From NCBI RefSeq assembly GCF_022179225.1, contig NZ_BPQL01000069.1, positions 30,295-94,294 of the forward strand: 64,000 nucleotides of DNA, written 5' to 3'. The translations under genes and the position numbers were made by a program. Shown piece by piece: positions 24,936 to 34,206 of the stretch. Position 1 is the stretch's first letter; each line of letters starts with the position of its first letter. This DNA is from Methylobacterium goesingense (lineage in GTDB: Bacteria > Pseudomonadota > Alphaproteobacteria > Rhizobiales > Beijerinckiaceae). Under the pieces are notes generated by a model, which had not been told where the DNA came from, made no database searches, and saw only the letters and a program-made list of their open reading frames with translations.

Positions 24936-25910
24936 ATGGCCGCCTTGACTGATCAGATCGCCCTGACGCGTGACCGCGCCTCGGCCCGGAAGAAGCCCGG
25001 CGGCCTCGGCGACAGCCTGTTCCGCGCGGCTTCCTACGGCGCGGCCCTCCTGGTCCTGTTCGTGCTCGCCGGCATCCTGGCCTCCATCGCCTACGGCGCC
25101 TGGCCGGCCTTCAACGAGTTCGGCTTCGGCTTCATCACCTCCAGCGCCTGGAACATCGGGCAGGAGCAGTACGGCGCCCTCGTGGCGATCGTCGGCACCC
25201 TGGCCTCGGCGGTCATCGCCCTGCTGATCGGCGTGCCGCTCTCGCTCGGGATCGCCGTCTACCTGACGCAGCTCTGCCCCGGCTGGGCGCGCAAGCCGGT
25301 CTCGATGACCATCGAGCTCCTCGCCTCGGTGCCGAGCATCATCTACGGCATGTGGGGCCTGTTCGTCTTCGCGCCGCTCTTCGCCCGCTTCGTGCAGGTG
25401 CCGGTGTCGAACCTCGTCGAGGGCATGCCCATCGTCGGCACCCTGTTCTACGCCCGCGTCCCCTCGGGCGTCGGCATCCTCACAGCCGGCATCATCCTCG
25501 CCATCATGATCGTGCCCTTCGTGGCCTCGATCACCCGCGACATGCTCGACCAGATCCCGACCGTGCTGCGCGAGAGCGCCTACGGCATCGGCTGCACCAC
25601 CTGGGAGGTCGTGCGCCACGTGCTCGTGCCCCAGGCCTCGGTCTCGATCATCGGCGCGATCATGCTCGGCCTCGGCCGGGCGCTCGGCGAGACCATGGCG
25701 GTGACCTTCGTCATCGGCAACGCCAACCGGCTTTCGGGCTCGGTCTTCGACCCGGGCTCCACCATCGCGTCCCGCATCGCCAACGAGTTCAACGAGGCCG
25801 ACGGCCTGCAGCTGAACTCCCTGATGGCGCTGGGCTGCATCCTCTTCGTCATCACCTTCTTCGTCCTGATCATCGCCCGCATCCTCACCCGGCGCGCCAA
25901 GGTCGCCTGA
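24936..25910 (+). CDS. pstC: Phosphate ABC transporter permease PstC
   Basis: The 324-residue inner-membrane protein has about six helices, starting with AASYGAALLVLFVLAGILAS. The substrate-facing and coupling regions include ITSSAWNIGQEQYGALVAIV, ELLASVPSIIYGMWGLFVFA and the EAA-like loop LRESAYGIGCTTWEVVRHVL followed by GLGRALGETMAVTFVIGNA. It pairs with PstA to form the phosphate channel. The ATG is preceded by AGAGAAG. The stop codon lies in a short direct repeat. Confidence 0.97.
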   Translation: MAALTDQIALTRDRASARKKPGGLGDSLFRAASYGAALLVLFVLAGILASIAYGAWPAFNEFGFGFITSSAWNIGQEQYGALVAIVGTLASAVIALLIGVPLSLGIAVYLTQLCPGWARKPVSMTIELLASVPSIIYGMWGLFVFAPLFARFVQVPVSNLVEGMPIVGTLFYARVPSGVGILTAGIILAIMIVPFVASITRDMLDQIPTVLRESAYGIGCTTWEVVRHVLVPQASVSIIGAIMLGLGRALGETMAVTFVIGNANRLSGSVFDPGSTIASRIANEFNEADGLQLNSLMALGCILFVITFFVLIIARILTRRAKVA

Positions 25911-25928
25911 GACCCATCGCCTGAGACC
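25903..25928. repeat. 12-bp direct repeat (14-bp period) over the pstC stop
   Basis: TCGCCTGAGACC occurs at 25903-25914 and again at 25917-25928. The first copy contains the pstC stop codon TGA (25908-25910). This is the second stop-codon duplication in the pst operon. Confidence 0.85.
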
Positions 25929-25958
25929 GCCCCTCGCCGAGACGTCAGGAACCACATC

Positions 25959-26852
25959 ATGGACGCCGCCAACCCCCTCGCCACCACCGCCCCGCCGGCC
26001 CGGATCAGCCGGGTCCGCTCGGGCCGCCGGATCGCCGACAAGACCCTGATCCTGGCCAGCACCCTCGCCACCCTGATCGGCATCGTCGTGCTCGGCTCGA
26101 TCCTGTTCATGCTGGTGGTCGAGGGCATCAAGGGCTTCGCGCCCTCCCTCTTCACCGAGCCGACGCCCGGCCCCGGCTCCGAGGGCGGCGGCATCGCCAA
26201 CGCGATCCTCGGCAGCCTCGTGCTCACCTTCCTGGGCATCCTGGTGGCGACCCCGGTCGGCGTGATGGCCGGGACGTTCCTCGCCGAGTACGGCCGCAAC
26301 TCGAAGCTCGCCGACCTCATCCGCTTCCTCAACGATATCCTGCTGTCGGCGCCCTCGATCCTCATCGGCCTGTTCGTCTACACGCTGATGGTGCGCCCGA
26401 TGGGCTCCTATTCCGGCTGGGCCGGCGCGGTGGCGCTCGCCATCATCGCCACCCCGGTCATCGTGCGCACCACCGAGGACATGCTCCGCCTCGTGCCCTC
26501 GACCCTGCGCGAGGCCGGCGCGGCGCTCGGCGCCCCGCCCTCCATCGTGATCAAGAGCATCACCTGGCGCGGCGCCAGCGCCGGCATCGTCACCGGCATC
26601 ATCCTGGCGCTGGCCCGCATCGCCGGCGAGACGGCGCCGCTGCTCTTCACGGCCCTGAACAACAACAGCTGGTTCCGCGCCGACCTGATGGGCGGCATCC
26701 CGAACCTGCCCGTGATGATCTACCAGTTCGCGCTCTCGCCTTACCCGAACTGGCAGCAGCTCGCCTGGGCCGGCGCCCTCCTCATCACCGTCACGATCCT
26801 CGCCCTGTCGATCGTGGCCCGGTTCGTCATCAAGACCGAGCGGTCGCGCTGA
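25959..26852 (+). CDS. pstA: Phosphate ABC transporter permease PstA
   Basis: The 297-residue inner-membrane protein has a cytoplasmic N-terminus, then helices starting with [20 protein letters not shown]. Typical PstA segments are [80 protein letters not shown] and [17 protein letters not shown]. With PstC it forms the membrane channel of the high-affinity phosphate importer. The gene follows pstC by 48 bp. Confidence 0.97.
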   Translation: MDAANPLATTAPPARISRVRSGRRIADKTLILASTLATLIGIVVLGSILFMLVVEGIKGFAPSLFTEPTPGPGSEGGGIANAILGSLVLTFLGILVATPVGVMAGTFLAEYGRNSKLADLIRFLNDILLSAPSILIGLFVYTLMVRPMGSYSGWAGAVALAIIATPVIVRTTEDMLRLVPSTLREAGAALGAPPSIVIKSITWRGASAGIVTGIILALARIAGETAPLLFTALNNNSWFRADLMGGIPNLPVMIYQFALSPYPNWQQLAWAGALLITVTILALSIVARFVIKTERSR

Positions 26853-26905
26853 AACCTCCAGCGCGCCGCATCTCCCCGCCTTCCGATCGATAGGATCTTG
26901 AACCG

Positions 26906-27724
26906 ATGAACGCCGCCCAAGGGATCACGTCCGCGCAGCTTACCGGACGCCACAAGGCCGACGAGACCTCCCCGATCCGCATCGCCGTGAAGGACCTGAA
27001 CTTCTACTACGGCAGCTTTCACGGCTTGAAGTCGGTCAACCTCAACTTCCACGACCGTCAGGTCACGGCGCTGATCGGCCCATCGGGCTGCGGGAAGTCC
27101 ACCCTGCTGCGCACCTTCAACCGGATCTACAGCCTCTATCCGGAACAGCGGGCGGAAGGGGAGATCCTCCTCGACGGCCAGAACGTCCTCGATGCCAGCG
27201 TCGACCTCAACGAGCTGCGCTCGCGCATCGGCATGGTGTTCCAGAAGCCGACCCCGTTCCCGATGTCGATCTACGACAACGTCGCCTTCGGCCTCCGCCT
27301 CTACGAGAAGCTGCCCAAGGCCGATCTCGACATGCGCGTCGAGGAATCGCTCCGCAAGGCCGCCCTCTGGGACGAGGTGAAGGACAAGCTCAAGCAGTCC
27401 GGCATGGGCCTCTCCGGCGGCCAGCAGCAGCGCCTCTGCATCGCCCGCACCGTGGCCCAGCGCCCCGAGGTCATCCTGTTCGACGAGCCGACCTCGGCCC
27501 TCGACCCGATCTCCACCGGCCGCATCGAGGAACTGATCGAGCAGCTGCGCACGGAATTCACCATCGTCATCGTCACCCACAACATGCAGCAGGCGGCGCG
27601 CATCTCCCAGTTCACCGCCTTCATGTATCTTGGCGAACTGGTGGAATTCGGGCCGACGACGCGCATCTTCATGAATCCGGAGAAGCGTCAGACGCAGGAC
27701 TACATCACCGGCCGCTTCGGCTGA
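26906..27724 (+). CDS. pstB: Phosphate ABC transporter ATPase PstB
   Basis: The 272-residue product has Walker [11 protein letters not shown]-loop context [17 protein letters not shown], signature [16 protein letters not shown], Walker [14 protein letters not shown] and the switch His in [15 protein letters not shown]. The [17 protein letters not shown] segment is characteristic of PstB. It energises phosphate import and, with PhoU, transmits the phosphate status to the sensor kinase, which is not in this window. Confidence 0.98.
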   Translation: MNAAQGITSAQLTGRHKADETSPIRIAVKDLNFYYGSFHGLKSVNLNFHDRQVTALIGPSGCGKSTLLRTFNRIYSLYPEQRAEGEILLDGQNVLDASVDLNELRSRIGMVFQKPTPFPMSIYDNVAFGLRLYEKLPKADLDMRVEESLRKAALWDEVKDKLKQSGMGLSGGQQQRLCIARTVAQRPEVILFDEPTSALDPISTGRIEELIEQLRTEFTIVIVTHNMQQAARISQFTAFMYLGELVEFGPTTRIFMNPEKRQTQDYITGRFG

Positions 27725-27731
27725 TCCTCGG

Positions 27732-27773
27732 CGGACCGTTGCACGGTCCGTGGCGGACCGGAATCCGGTCCGC
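27732..27773 (+). other. Two adjacent related hairpins between pstB and phoU
   Basis: The first stem is CGGACCGT/ACGGTCCG (8 bp, 3-nt loop, 27732-27750). The second is GCGGACCGG/CCGGTCCGC (9 bp, 3-nt loop, 27753-27773). Both share CGGACCG, so one may derive from the other. There is no T-run. They lie 60-100 bp before the phoU ATG and could act as a processing or attenuation site. Confidence 0.65.
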
Positions 27774-27833
27774 GCCAGATCCCCACGCCATGGCCGGCCC
27801 CCGACAGGCGGGCCCGATCGAGGAGCGCAATTC

Positions 27834-28559
27834 ATGCCCGACCACATCGTCAAATCCTACGACACGGACCTCGAAGACCTCCGCCGCTCGATCTCCGAGA
27901 TGGGCGGTATCGCCGAGAAGATGATGACCGAAGCCGGCGAGGCCCTCGTGCGCCGCGATTCCCCCCTGGCCCAGGCGGTGATCTCCGCCGATGCCCGCCT
28001 CGACATCCTTCAGCGCGAGATCGAGGAGCGGGCGATCCTGCTCATCGCCCGGCGCCAGCCCCTGGCCATCGACCTGCGCGAGACCGTGACGGCGATCCGG
28101 GTGTCGAACGACCTCGAGCGCATCGGCGACCTCGCCAAGAACGTGGCCAAGCGCGTCGTGGCGATCGCCGACCAGATCCAGCCGCAGAAGATCGTCATCG
28201 GCGTCCAGCACATGAGCGATCTCGTGCAGGAGCAGCTCAAGGACGTCCTCGACGCCTATGGCAGCCGCGACATCAAGGCGGCGCTGGACGTGTGGGAGCG
28301 CGACGATGCGATCGACGCGCTCTACAACTCGCTGTTCCGGGAACTTCTCACCTACATGATGGAAGATCCGCGCAACATCTCGTTCTGCACCCACCTGCTG
28401 TTCGTGGCCAAGAACATCGAGCGCATCGGCGACCACACCACCAACATCGCGGAGACGATCCACTACCTCGTCACCGGCGAGAACCTCCTGGCCGAGCGCG
28501 AGCGCCCGAAGAACGACGCCTCCAACTATACCACCGTGGACATGCCCGGCGCGGCCTGA
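27834..28559 (+). CDS. phoU: Phosphate signalling protein PhoU
   Basis: The 241-residue helical protein starts at the ATG giving MPDHIVKSYDTDLEDLRRSI. It has two PhoU repeats with metal-binding E/D-rich motifs: AVISADARLDILQREIEERA with VSNDLERIGDLAKNVAKRVV, and RDDAIDALYNSLFRELLTYM-like segment with VAKNIERIGDHTTNIAETIH. PhoU couples the Pst transporter to the PhoR kinase and represses the Pho regulon when phosphate is ample. The ATG is preceded by GAGGAG. Confidence 0.97.
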   Translation: MPDHIVKSYDTDLEDLRRSISEMGGIAEKMMTEAGEALVRRDSPLAQAVISADARLDILQREIEERAILLIARRQPLAIDLRETVTAIRVSNDLERIGDLAKNVAKRVVAIADQIQPQKIVIGVQHMSDLVQEQLKDVLDAYGSRDIKAALDVWERDDAIDALYNSLFRELLTYMMEDPRNISFCTHLLFVAKNIERIGDHTTNIAETIHYLVTGENLLAERERPKNDASNYTTVDMPGAA

Positions 28560-28588
28560 GACCGCGCGCGCCTAGTCGAAAGGGCACG

Positions 28589-29287
28589 ATGAGTACGCGT
28601 ATCCTGATCGTCGAGGACGAGGAGGCCCTGACCCTCCTCCTCCGCTACAACCTCGAGGCCGAGGGCTTCGTCGTCGACTCGGCCGCCCGCGGCGACGAGG
28701 CGGACCTGCGCCTGCAGGAGCAGGTCCCCGACCTCGTGCTGCTCGACTGGATGCTGCCGGCCCTGTCGGGCATCGAACTCTGCCGCCGCATCCGCGCGCG
28801 CCGCGAGACCGAGCGGCTGCCCGTGATCATGCTCACCGCCCGCGGCGAGGAGGGCGACCGCATCCGCGGCCTCGGGACCGGCGCCGACGACTACATCGTC
28901 AAGCCGTTCTCGGTGCCCGAACTCCTCGCCCGGGTGCGCGCCCTGCTGCGTCGGGCCAAGCCGGCCCACGTGGCCAACCTGCTGATCGCCGGCGACATCG
29001 AGCTCGACCGGGTCAGCCACCGTATCCGCCGCGAGGGCCGCGAGATCCATCTCGGGCCCACCGAGTTCAAGCTCCTCGAGTTCCTGATGCAGAGCCCCGG
29101 CCGGGTATTCTCCCGCGAGCAACTCCTCGACGGCGTCTGGGGCCACGACGTCTACATCGACGAGCGCACCGTCGACGTCCATGTCGGCCGCCTGCGCAAG
29201 GCCCTGAACCGGCCCCGGCAGAGCGACCCGATCCGCACCGTGCGCGGCTCGGGCTACTCCTTCGACGAGATGTTCGAGGGCGAATAG
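28589..29287 (+). CDS. phoB: Phosphate regulon response regulator PhoB
   Basis: The 232-residue OmpR-family regulator has a receiver with acidic ILIVEDEEALTLLL, phosphoacceptor Asp in LVLLDWMLPALSG, Thr in IMLTARGEE and Lys in YIVKPFS. The winged helix includes HLGPTEFKLLEFLMQSPGRV, FSREQLLDGVWGHDVYIDER and the terminal GSGYSFDE. It starts 30 bp after phoU in the usual pstSCAB-phoU-phoB order and is the expected activator at the Pho box upstream of pstS. The PhoR kinase is not encoded in the window. Confidence 0.95.
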   Translation: MSTRILIVEDEEALTLLLRYNLEAEGFVVDSAARGDEADLRLQEQVPDLVLLDWMLPALSGIELCRRIRARRETERLPVIMLTARGEEGDRIRGLGTGADDYIVKPFSVPELLARVRALLRRAKPAHVANLLIAGDIELDRVSHRIRREGREIHLGPTEFKLLEFLMQSPGRVFSREQLLDGVWGHDVYIDERTVDVHVGRLRKALNRPRQSDPIRTVRGSGYSFDEMFEGE

Positions 29288-29300
29288 CCGGACCGTCGCA

Positions 29301-30107
29301 TCACACGATGCTGCGCACCACGCCGCCATCGACCCGGAGCGCCGCGCCGCTGGTGGCGCTGGCGGCCGGGCTGCAGATGTAGGCGACCATGCTGGCCACC
29401 TCCTCGACGGTGGCGAGACGGCCGATCAGCGAGGTCGGGCGGTGCTCGGCCACGAAGGCACGGCCCGCGGCGTCGAGGTCGACTTCGCCGCCCGTCCCGC
29501 CGCCCTGCGCCATGCTCTTCATGAAATCGGCCACACCCTCGGACAGGGTCGGGCCCGGCAACACGCTGTTCACGGTGACGCCGCTGCCCGACACGGTCTC
29601 GGCGAGGCCGCGGGCCACGGCGAGCTGGGCGGTCTTGGTCATCCCGTAATGGACCATCTCCACCGGGATATTCACGCCGGATTCGGAGGAGATGAACACC
29701 ACCCGTCCCCAGCCGCGCTCCACCATGCCGGGGGTATAGGCCCGCGACAGGCGAACGCCGCTCATCACGTTGGTGTCGAAGAAGCGGTGCCAATCCTCGT
29801 CCGGGATCTCGAAGAAGGGTTTGGGCTCGAAGATGCCGGTGTTGTTCACCAGGATGTCGACGTCCGGCAGCCCGGCGACGACGCGGGCCGCCCCGTCCGG
29901 GTTGGCGACGTCGCCGGGCGCTCCGATGAAGCCGGCGTGACTGGTCTCGCGCTTCAGGCGCTCGACGGCGTCGCGGACGCGGTCCTGGGTGCGCCCGTTG
30001 ATCGCCACATTGGCCCCGAGTTCGCCCAACGCCTTGGCGATGGCATAGCCGATGCCGCCGGTGGAGCCGGTGACCAGGGCGCGCTTGCCGGAGAGATCGA
30101 GTTGCAT
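29301..30107 (-). CDS. Short-chain dehydrogenase/reductase
   Basis: The 268-residue classical SDR has the cofactor motif TGSTGGIGYAIAK, NNTGIF (NNAG equivalent), catalytic Ser in VVFISSESG and Tyr/Lys in VHYGMTKTAQ. The basic residue in INGRTQDR after the second strand suggests NADP(H). The C-terminus ends in a typical SG..LRVDGG. The region VADFMKSMAQGGGTGGEVDL is a longer substrate-lid insertion. The substrate is unknown. It is convergent with phoB (14-bp gap) and followed by an MFS transporter on the same strand upstream. Confidence 0.9.
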   Translation of the reverse strand: MQLDLSGKRALVTGSTGGIGYAIAKALGELGANVAINGRTQDRVRDAVERLKRETSHAGFIGAPGDVANPDGAARVVAGLPDVDILVNNTGIFEPKPFFEIPDEDWHRFFDTNVMSGVRLSRAYTPGMVERGWGRVVFISSESGVNIPVEMVHYGMTKTAQLAVARGLAETVSGSGVTVNSVLPGPTLSEGVADFMKSMAQGGGTGGEVDLDAAGRAFVAEHRPTSLIGRLATVEEVASMVAYICSPAASATSGAALRVDGGVVRSIV

Positions 30108-30223
30108 GGGATCGTCCTTCGTACGGGCCGTGCCCCCGGGGATGCCCTCCCGAGGCCACGTCCTCTGGGGGCTTCGCCCGGTTCAACGCGCAGGACGGGC
30201 CCTGGTGCGATCCCGGCGTTCCG

Positions 30224-31621
30224 TCAGCCTTCGGGCCGGCGCCGCAGCGCGCTCGTGACCGCGCCGAGGCTCGCGAGGCCGACCGCGCACCACAGGGTCG
30301 CGGCCACCGGGGCGGCCGGCGCACCGCCCTGGTGCAGCCCGAAGATCACCGCCACCAGGGCGGCGCCGAAGGATTGTCCAGTGAGGCGGGCGGTGGATTG
30401 CATGCCGCTGGCGCCGCCGCTGCGGTCGCGCGGGGCGCTGGTGATGATGACCTTGTTGTTGGGCGACTGGAACAGCCCGAAGCCGAGGCCGCACAGGGTC
30501 AGGCGCCAGGCGATGTCGAGGTGGGACGCCCCCGCCGGCAGCAGGGCGACGGCGGTCAGGCCGCACGCCATCAGGCCGAGGCCGGCGCCGCCGAGGAGGC
30601 CCGGCGCGTAGCGGTCGGCGAGTCGCCCGGAGATCGGCGCCATCAGCGCGATGGCGATGGGCCAGGGCGTCATCAGGAAGCCGGTCTGCGTCTCGGAGAG
30701 GCGCAGCACGTCCTGGAAGTAGAACGGCAGGGCGACGTAGGCCATCATCTGCGCCGAGAACGAGGCGATTGAACTCGCCATCGACAGGGCGAAGGCGGGG
30801 ATCCGCAGGAGGTCGACGGGCAGGAGCGGGCGGGCCATCCGGGTCTGCGTCCAGACGAAGACCGCGCCGATCGCCACCGCCGCGCCGATCTCGGCCAGCG
30901 CCACGCCCCGGGTCGCGGAATCGCCGAGGCCGTCGATGCCGATGATCAGGAGCCCGAAGGTCAGGGCGTTGAGGATGGCGCTGCGGATGTCGAAGCGCCC
31001 GCCGCTCCGGGGCGTCGCCGGCAGGGTGCGGGCGCCCACCGTCAGAGCGATAAGGCCCACCGGCAGGTTGACGAGGAACAGCCAGGGCCAGGTCGCCACG
31101 GACAGGATCGCGGCCGCCACGGTCGGCCCGGCCGCCGAGGCCATTGCCACCACCAGGGCGACGTTGCCGACGCCGCGCCCGATCAGTCGGTGCGGATAGA
31201 TGAAGCGCACGAGCGCGATGTTGACGCTCATGATCCCGGCCGCCCCCAGCCCCTGCGCGATCCGCGCCGCCACCAGCCAGTCGAGGGAGGGGGCGAAGGC
31301 GCAGGCCACGGAGGCCGCCGTGAACAGGACGAGGCCGGTGAGGTAGACCCGGCGATAGCCCAGGATGTCGCCGAGCGACGCCAGCGGCAGCAGCGAGGCC
31401 GTCACCGCGATCTGGAAGCTGTTGGTCACGAAGATCGCCGCGGAGGGCGCGACCGCGAGGTCCTTGGCCATCACCGGCAGGGCGACGTTGACGATGGCCC
31501 CGTCGAGCACCGCCATGGTCATGGCGAGGCCGATCGCGAGCAGCGCCAGCATGCGCTCGCGCACCGGCAGGCCGTCCGTCACGGGCTCCGGGGGGGCAGG
31601 GTGCGGGGCGTCGTTCGTCAT
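30224..31621 (-). CDS. MFS drug-efflux type transporter (DHA2-like)
   Basis: The 465-residue membrane protein starts at the ATG giving MTNDAPHPAPPEPVTDGLPV. Family motifs are LDGAIVNVALPVMAKDL (the DHA2/EmrB motif near helix 1), LGDILGYRRVYLTGL (motif A) and RIAQGLGAAGIMSVNIALVR. There are about 14 hydrophobic segments, fitting the 14-helix DHA2 group of proton-driven exporters. Substrates cannot be predicted. It is read divergently from the hydrolase at 31768 and is 116 bp upstream of the SDR gene. Confidence 0.88.
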   Translation of the reverse strand: MTNDAPHPAPPEPVTDGLPVRERMLALLAIGLAMTMAVLDGAIVNVALPVMAKDLAVAPSAAIFVTNSFQIAVTASLLPLASLGDILGYRRVYLTGLVLFTAASVACAFAPSLDWLVAARIAQGLGAAGIMSVNIALVRFIYPHRLIGRGVGNVALVVAMASAAGPTVAAAILSVATWPWLFLVNLPVGLIALTVGARTLPATPRSGGRFDIRSAILNALTFGLLIIGIDGLGDSATRGVALAEIGAAVAIGAVFVWTQTRMARPLLPVDLLRIPAFALSMASSIASFSAQMMAYVALPFYFQDVLRLSETQTGFLMTPWPIAIALMAPISGRLADRYAPGLLGGAGLGLMACGLTAVALLPAGASHLDIAWRLTLCGLGFGLFQSPNNKVIITSAPRDRSGGASGMQSTARLTGQSFGAALVAVIFGLHQGGAPAAPVAATLWCAVGLASLGAVTSALRRRPEG

Positions 31622-31767
31622 GGGCGGACCCGTGGAACCCCGCGCCCGGTTTCGCAAGGGGCGGAGAAATCCCACGTGTCCTTTGTCACGTCGATCCGGC
31701 GGCACGGACCGGCAACCTGCGCTATCTGATGTCGGACGCGCCGGACCGCGCGCTGCCGGGAGTCCAC

Positions 31768-32802
31768 ATGGACGCGCTTCTCAAGATCTCCGCCCTCGTG
31801 CTGGCGGCCCAGATGTCCGTCATGCCTGTGTCCCTGGCACCGGCCCTCGCACAGACGGCCGGGACGGACACCGCGCCCCTCGGCATCGGGCTCGAGGGCT
31901 TCGCCTATCCCTATCCGGTGTTCTTCCTCGAGCGGATGCGCGATGGCGAGCGCCAGCGCCTCGCCTACATGGACGTGGCCGCCGAAGGCCAGGCCAACGG
32001 GCGCACCGTCGTGCTGCTGCACGGGCGCAATTTCCCCTCGAGCTACTGGCAGCCGGTGATCCAGGCCCTCACCCGCGCGGGCTACCGCGTGGTGGCCCCG
32101 GACCAGCTCGGCTTCGGCAAGTCGGCCAAGCCCGTGGGTCCCTACACCTTCGACGCCATGGCGGCCGACACCCTGGCGCTGCTCGATTCGTTGAGCCTGA
32201 AGCGGGTCGACGTGGTGGCGCATTCCATGGGCGGGATGCTGGCCGTGCGCCTGACCCGCAATGCGCCGACCCGGGTCAACAGCCTCGTGCTCGAAGCGCC
32301 GATCGGCCTGGAGGATTACCGGTTCACGGTGCCGCCGGTCTCCGACGCCACCCTGCTGCGCCTGGAGGGCGACGCCACGGCCGAGTCCTACCGCCGTCAG
32401 CTGATGACGAACTATGCCCTGTCGCTGCCGGCCTCCGCCATCGAGCCCTTCGTGTCGCTGCGCGAGCGGGTGAAGGGCTCGGGCGAATATCCCCGCTGGC
32501 TTCAGTCCTTCGTCAATTCCTACCAAGCCATCTGGGGCCAGCCGGTGGTGCACGAGATCCCGCTGATCGCGGTCCCGACGCTCTTCGTCATGGGCGAGAA
32601 CGACCACAACGCTCCGGGCAAGCCCTTCGCGCCGGAGGCCCTGCGGCCGGGCATGGGGCGCAATGCCGAGCACGCGCGGACGCTGGCCGGGCAGATGCCG
32701 AGCGGGCGCGCCGTCGTGCTGCCGGGCATCGGCCACCTCGTCCACATGGAAGCGACGGACCGGTTCAACACGCTGACGCTCGAATTCCTCAACGGTCACT
32801 GA
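31768..32802 (+). CDS. Secreted alpha/beta hydrolase
   Basis: The 344-residue product has an N-terminal signal (MDALLKISALVLAAQMSVMP, cleavage near ALAQT). The alpha/beta hydrolase core shows the oxyanion loop VVLLHGRNFPSSYW, the nucleophile elbow VVAHSMGGM, an acid in VMGENDHNAP and the catalytic His in LPGIGHLVHME. The cap domain region spans about 180-255. It is likely to act in the periplasm on an ester, lactone or haloalkane-type substrate. A start 39 bp upstream is in frame but would bury the signal. It is followed 30 bp later by a beta-hydroxyacid dehydrogenase, possibly in one operon. Confidence 0.88.
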   Translation: MDALLKISALVLAAQMSVMPVSLAPALAQTAGTDTAPLGIGLEGFAYPYPVFFLERMRDGERQRLAYMDVAAEGQANGRTVVLLHGRNFPSSYWQPVIQALTRAGYRVVAPDQLGFGKSAKPVGPYTFDAMAADTLALLDSLSLKRVDVVAHSMGGMLAVRLTRNAPTRVNSLVLEAPIGLEDYRFTVPPVSDATLLRLEGDATAESYRRQLMTNYALSLPASAIEPFVSLRERVKGSGEYPRWLQSFVNSYQAIWGQPVVHEIPLIAVPTLFVMGENDHNAPGKPFAPEALRPGMGRNAEHARTLAGQMPSGRAVVLPGIGHLVHMEATDRFNTLTLEFLNGH

Positions 32803-32832
32803 GCGCCGGACCACCGCAACGGGAGACACGTC

Positions 32833-33726
32833 ATGGGCATGAAGGTCGGACTGGGCATGGATGTCGGACTGATCGGCCTCGGCCGGATGGGGCGCGGCAT
32901 GGCGGCGAGCCTGGTCCGGGCGGGCCACGGCGTCCGGGTCTGGAACCGCTCGCCCGGCGCGGCGGACGGCCTCGCGGGCGTCACGCCGGTGGCGAGCGCC
33001 GCCGAGGCCTTCGCGGGGGATGCGGCGATCACCATGCTGGCGGACGACGCGGCCCTGCGCGGCGTGATCGTCGAGGGTGGGCTCCTCGACGGCGACCGGC
33101 GTCCGGGCCTCCACCTCTCGATGAGCACGATCTCGGTCGCCCTGGCGCAGGATCTCGCCGCCATCCATGCCCGCGCGGGCGTGCCCTACATCGCCGCCCC
33201 GGTCTTCGGGCGCCCCGACGTCGCCGAGGCCGGCGCCTTGAACATCGTGGCGGCCGGCGACCCGGAGGCGATCGCCCGGGCTCAGCCCCTCCTCGACGCG
33301 ATGGGCACCCGGACCTGGGGCTTCGGACCCGAGCCGCACCGCGCCAACGCGGTCAAGCTCGCGGGCAACTTCATGCTGATCGCGGCGATCGAGGCGATGG
33401 GGGAGGCGGCGGCCCTGGCGGAAGGGCATGGCGTGACGGGGGCCGACCTCCTCGACCTCCTGACCAGCACCCTGTTCGCCTCGCCGGTCTACAAGAACTA
33501 CGGCGGCCTCATCGCCGCCCGGCGCTACGAACCGCCGGGGTTCAACCTCAAGCTCGGCGCCAAGGATGTCGGACTGGTGCTCTCCGCCGCCGGAGCCGCC
33601 GGCGTACCGATGCCCTTCGCGAGCGTGCTGCGCGACAATCTCATCGAGGCGATCGGCCATGGCGATGCCGACAAGGACCTCGCCGCCCTGGCGGAGGTCG
33701 CCCGCCGGCGCGGCCGGCCGGCCTGA
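32833..33726 (+). CDS. NAD(P)-dependent beta-hydroxyacid dehydrogenase
   Basis: The 297-residue product belongs to the 3-hydroxyisobutyrate dehydrogenase family. It has the Rossmann motif VGLIGLGRMGRGMAASLVRA, MSTISVALAQDLAAIHARAG, the conserved YIAAPVFGRPDVAEAG and the catalytic Lys in NAVKLAGNFM. The terminal helical domain has FNLKLGAKDVGLVLSAAGAA. It oxidises beta-hydroxyacids or reduces semialdehydes. ATGs at 32839 and 32857 are alternative starts, but GGGAGA precedes 32833. Co-transcription with the hydrolase upstream is likely. Confidence 0.9.
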   Translation: MGMKVGLGMDVGLIGLGRMGRGMAASLVRAGHGVRVWNRSPGAADGLAGVTPVASAAEAFAGDAAITMLADDAALRGVIVEGGLLDGDRRPGLHLSMSTISVALAQDLAAIHARAGVPYIAAPVFGRPDVAEAGALNIVAAGDPEAIARAQPLLDAMGTRTWGFGPEPHRANAVKLAGNFMLIAAIEAMGEAAALAEGHGVTGADLLDLLTSTLFASPVYKNYGGLIAARRYEPPGFNLKLGAKDVGLVLSAAGAAGVPMPFASVLRDNLIEAIGHGDADKDLAALAEVARRRGRPA

Positions 33727-33744
33727 CGCCCGACGCCTTTCGGC

Positions 33745-34104
33745 TCAGCGGTTGAAGACGAACAGCGATACGCCGACTACCACCGGCACCAGGGCGGCGC
33801 AGCCGATGAACAGCGGCATGATCCAGCCGCTGCCGTCCTCCGGCCGGGCGGCCTTCCGCACCTTGGGCGGCGCGGCCTCGGTTTTGCGGGCGAGGGCGAT
33901 GCGCGCATGCGAGGGGGCGTTGCCCGCCGCCTCGTCGTCGGTGCCGAGCTGCGACAGGCCGGGGTCGTAATGGGCGATCTTGTCGCCGGTCCGGCCGCTG
34001 TCGATATCGGCCTTCAGCATGGCGGTGGTGGGCCGATCGGACTCGGGCGGCGTCTCCACCGCAAGGTTGCCGGGGACGGGGGGTGTTTCGGACCGGAGGG
34101 TCAT
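33745..34104 (-). CDS. Small protein with C-terminal membrane anchor, unknown
   Basis: The 119-residue product starts at MTLRSETPPVPGNLAVETPP. It has a polar, Pro/Ala-rich N-terminal part and a basic segment (ARKTEAAPPKVRKAARP), and ends in one membrane helix (WIMPLFIGCAALVPVVVGVS) with only four residues after it. This resembles a tail-anchored or single-pass membrane protein facing the cytoplasm. I do not recognise the family. It lies downstream of the diguanylate cyclase gene on the same strand, with a 16-bp tandem repeat between them. Confidence 0.65.
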   Translation of the reverse strand: MTLRSETPPVPGNLAVETPPESDRPTTAMLKADIDSGRTGDKIAHYDPGLSQLGTDDEAAGNAPSHARIALARKTEAAPPKVRKAARPEDGSGWIMPLFIGCAALVPVVVGVSLFVFNR

Positions 34105-34206
34105 GGGTCTGGATGTCCGTGCGCGGATCTGTAGGCGTGCAACGCGCCATGGCGTCGCCCGTTCGCCGCCGCCCCTGTGACGCAGGCGCGCCGGATACCC
34201 GCGCGG

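Noticed and set aside
31365..33755. Long plus-strand frame overlapping the MFS promoter, hydrolase and dehydrogenase
   Set aside because: Conserved motifs of the hydrolase and dehydrogenase lie in another frame; this one is Arg/Pro/Gly-rich noise.
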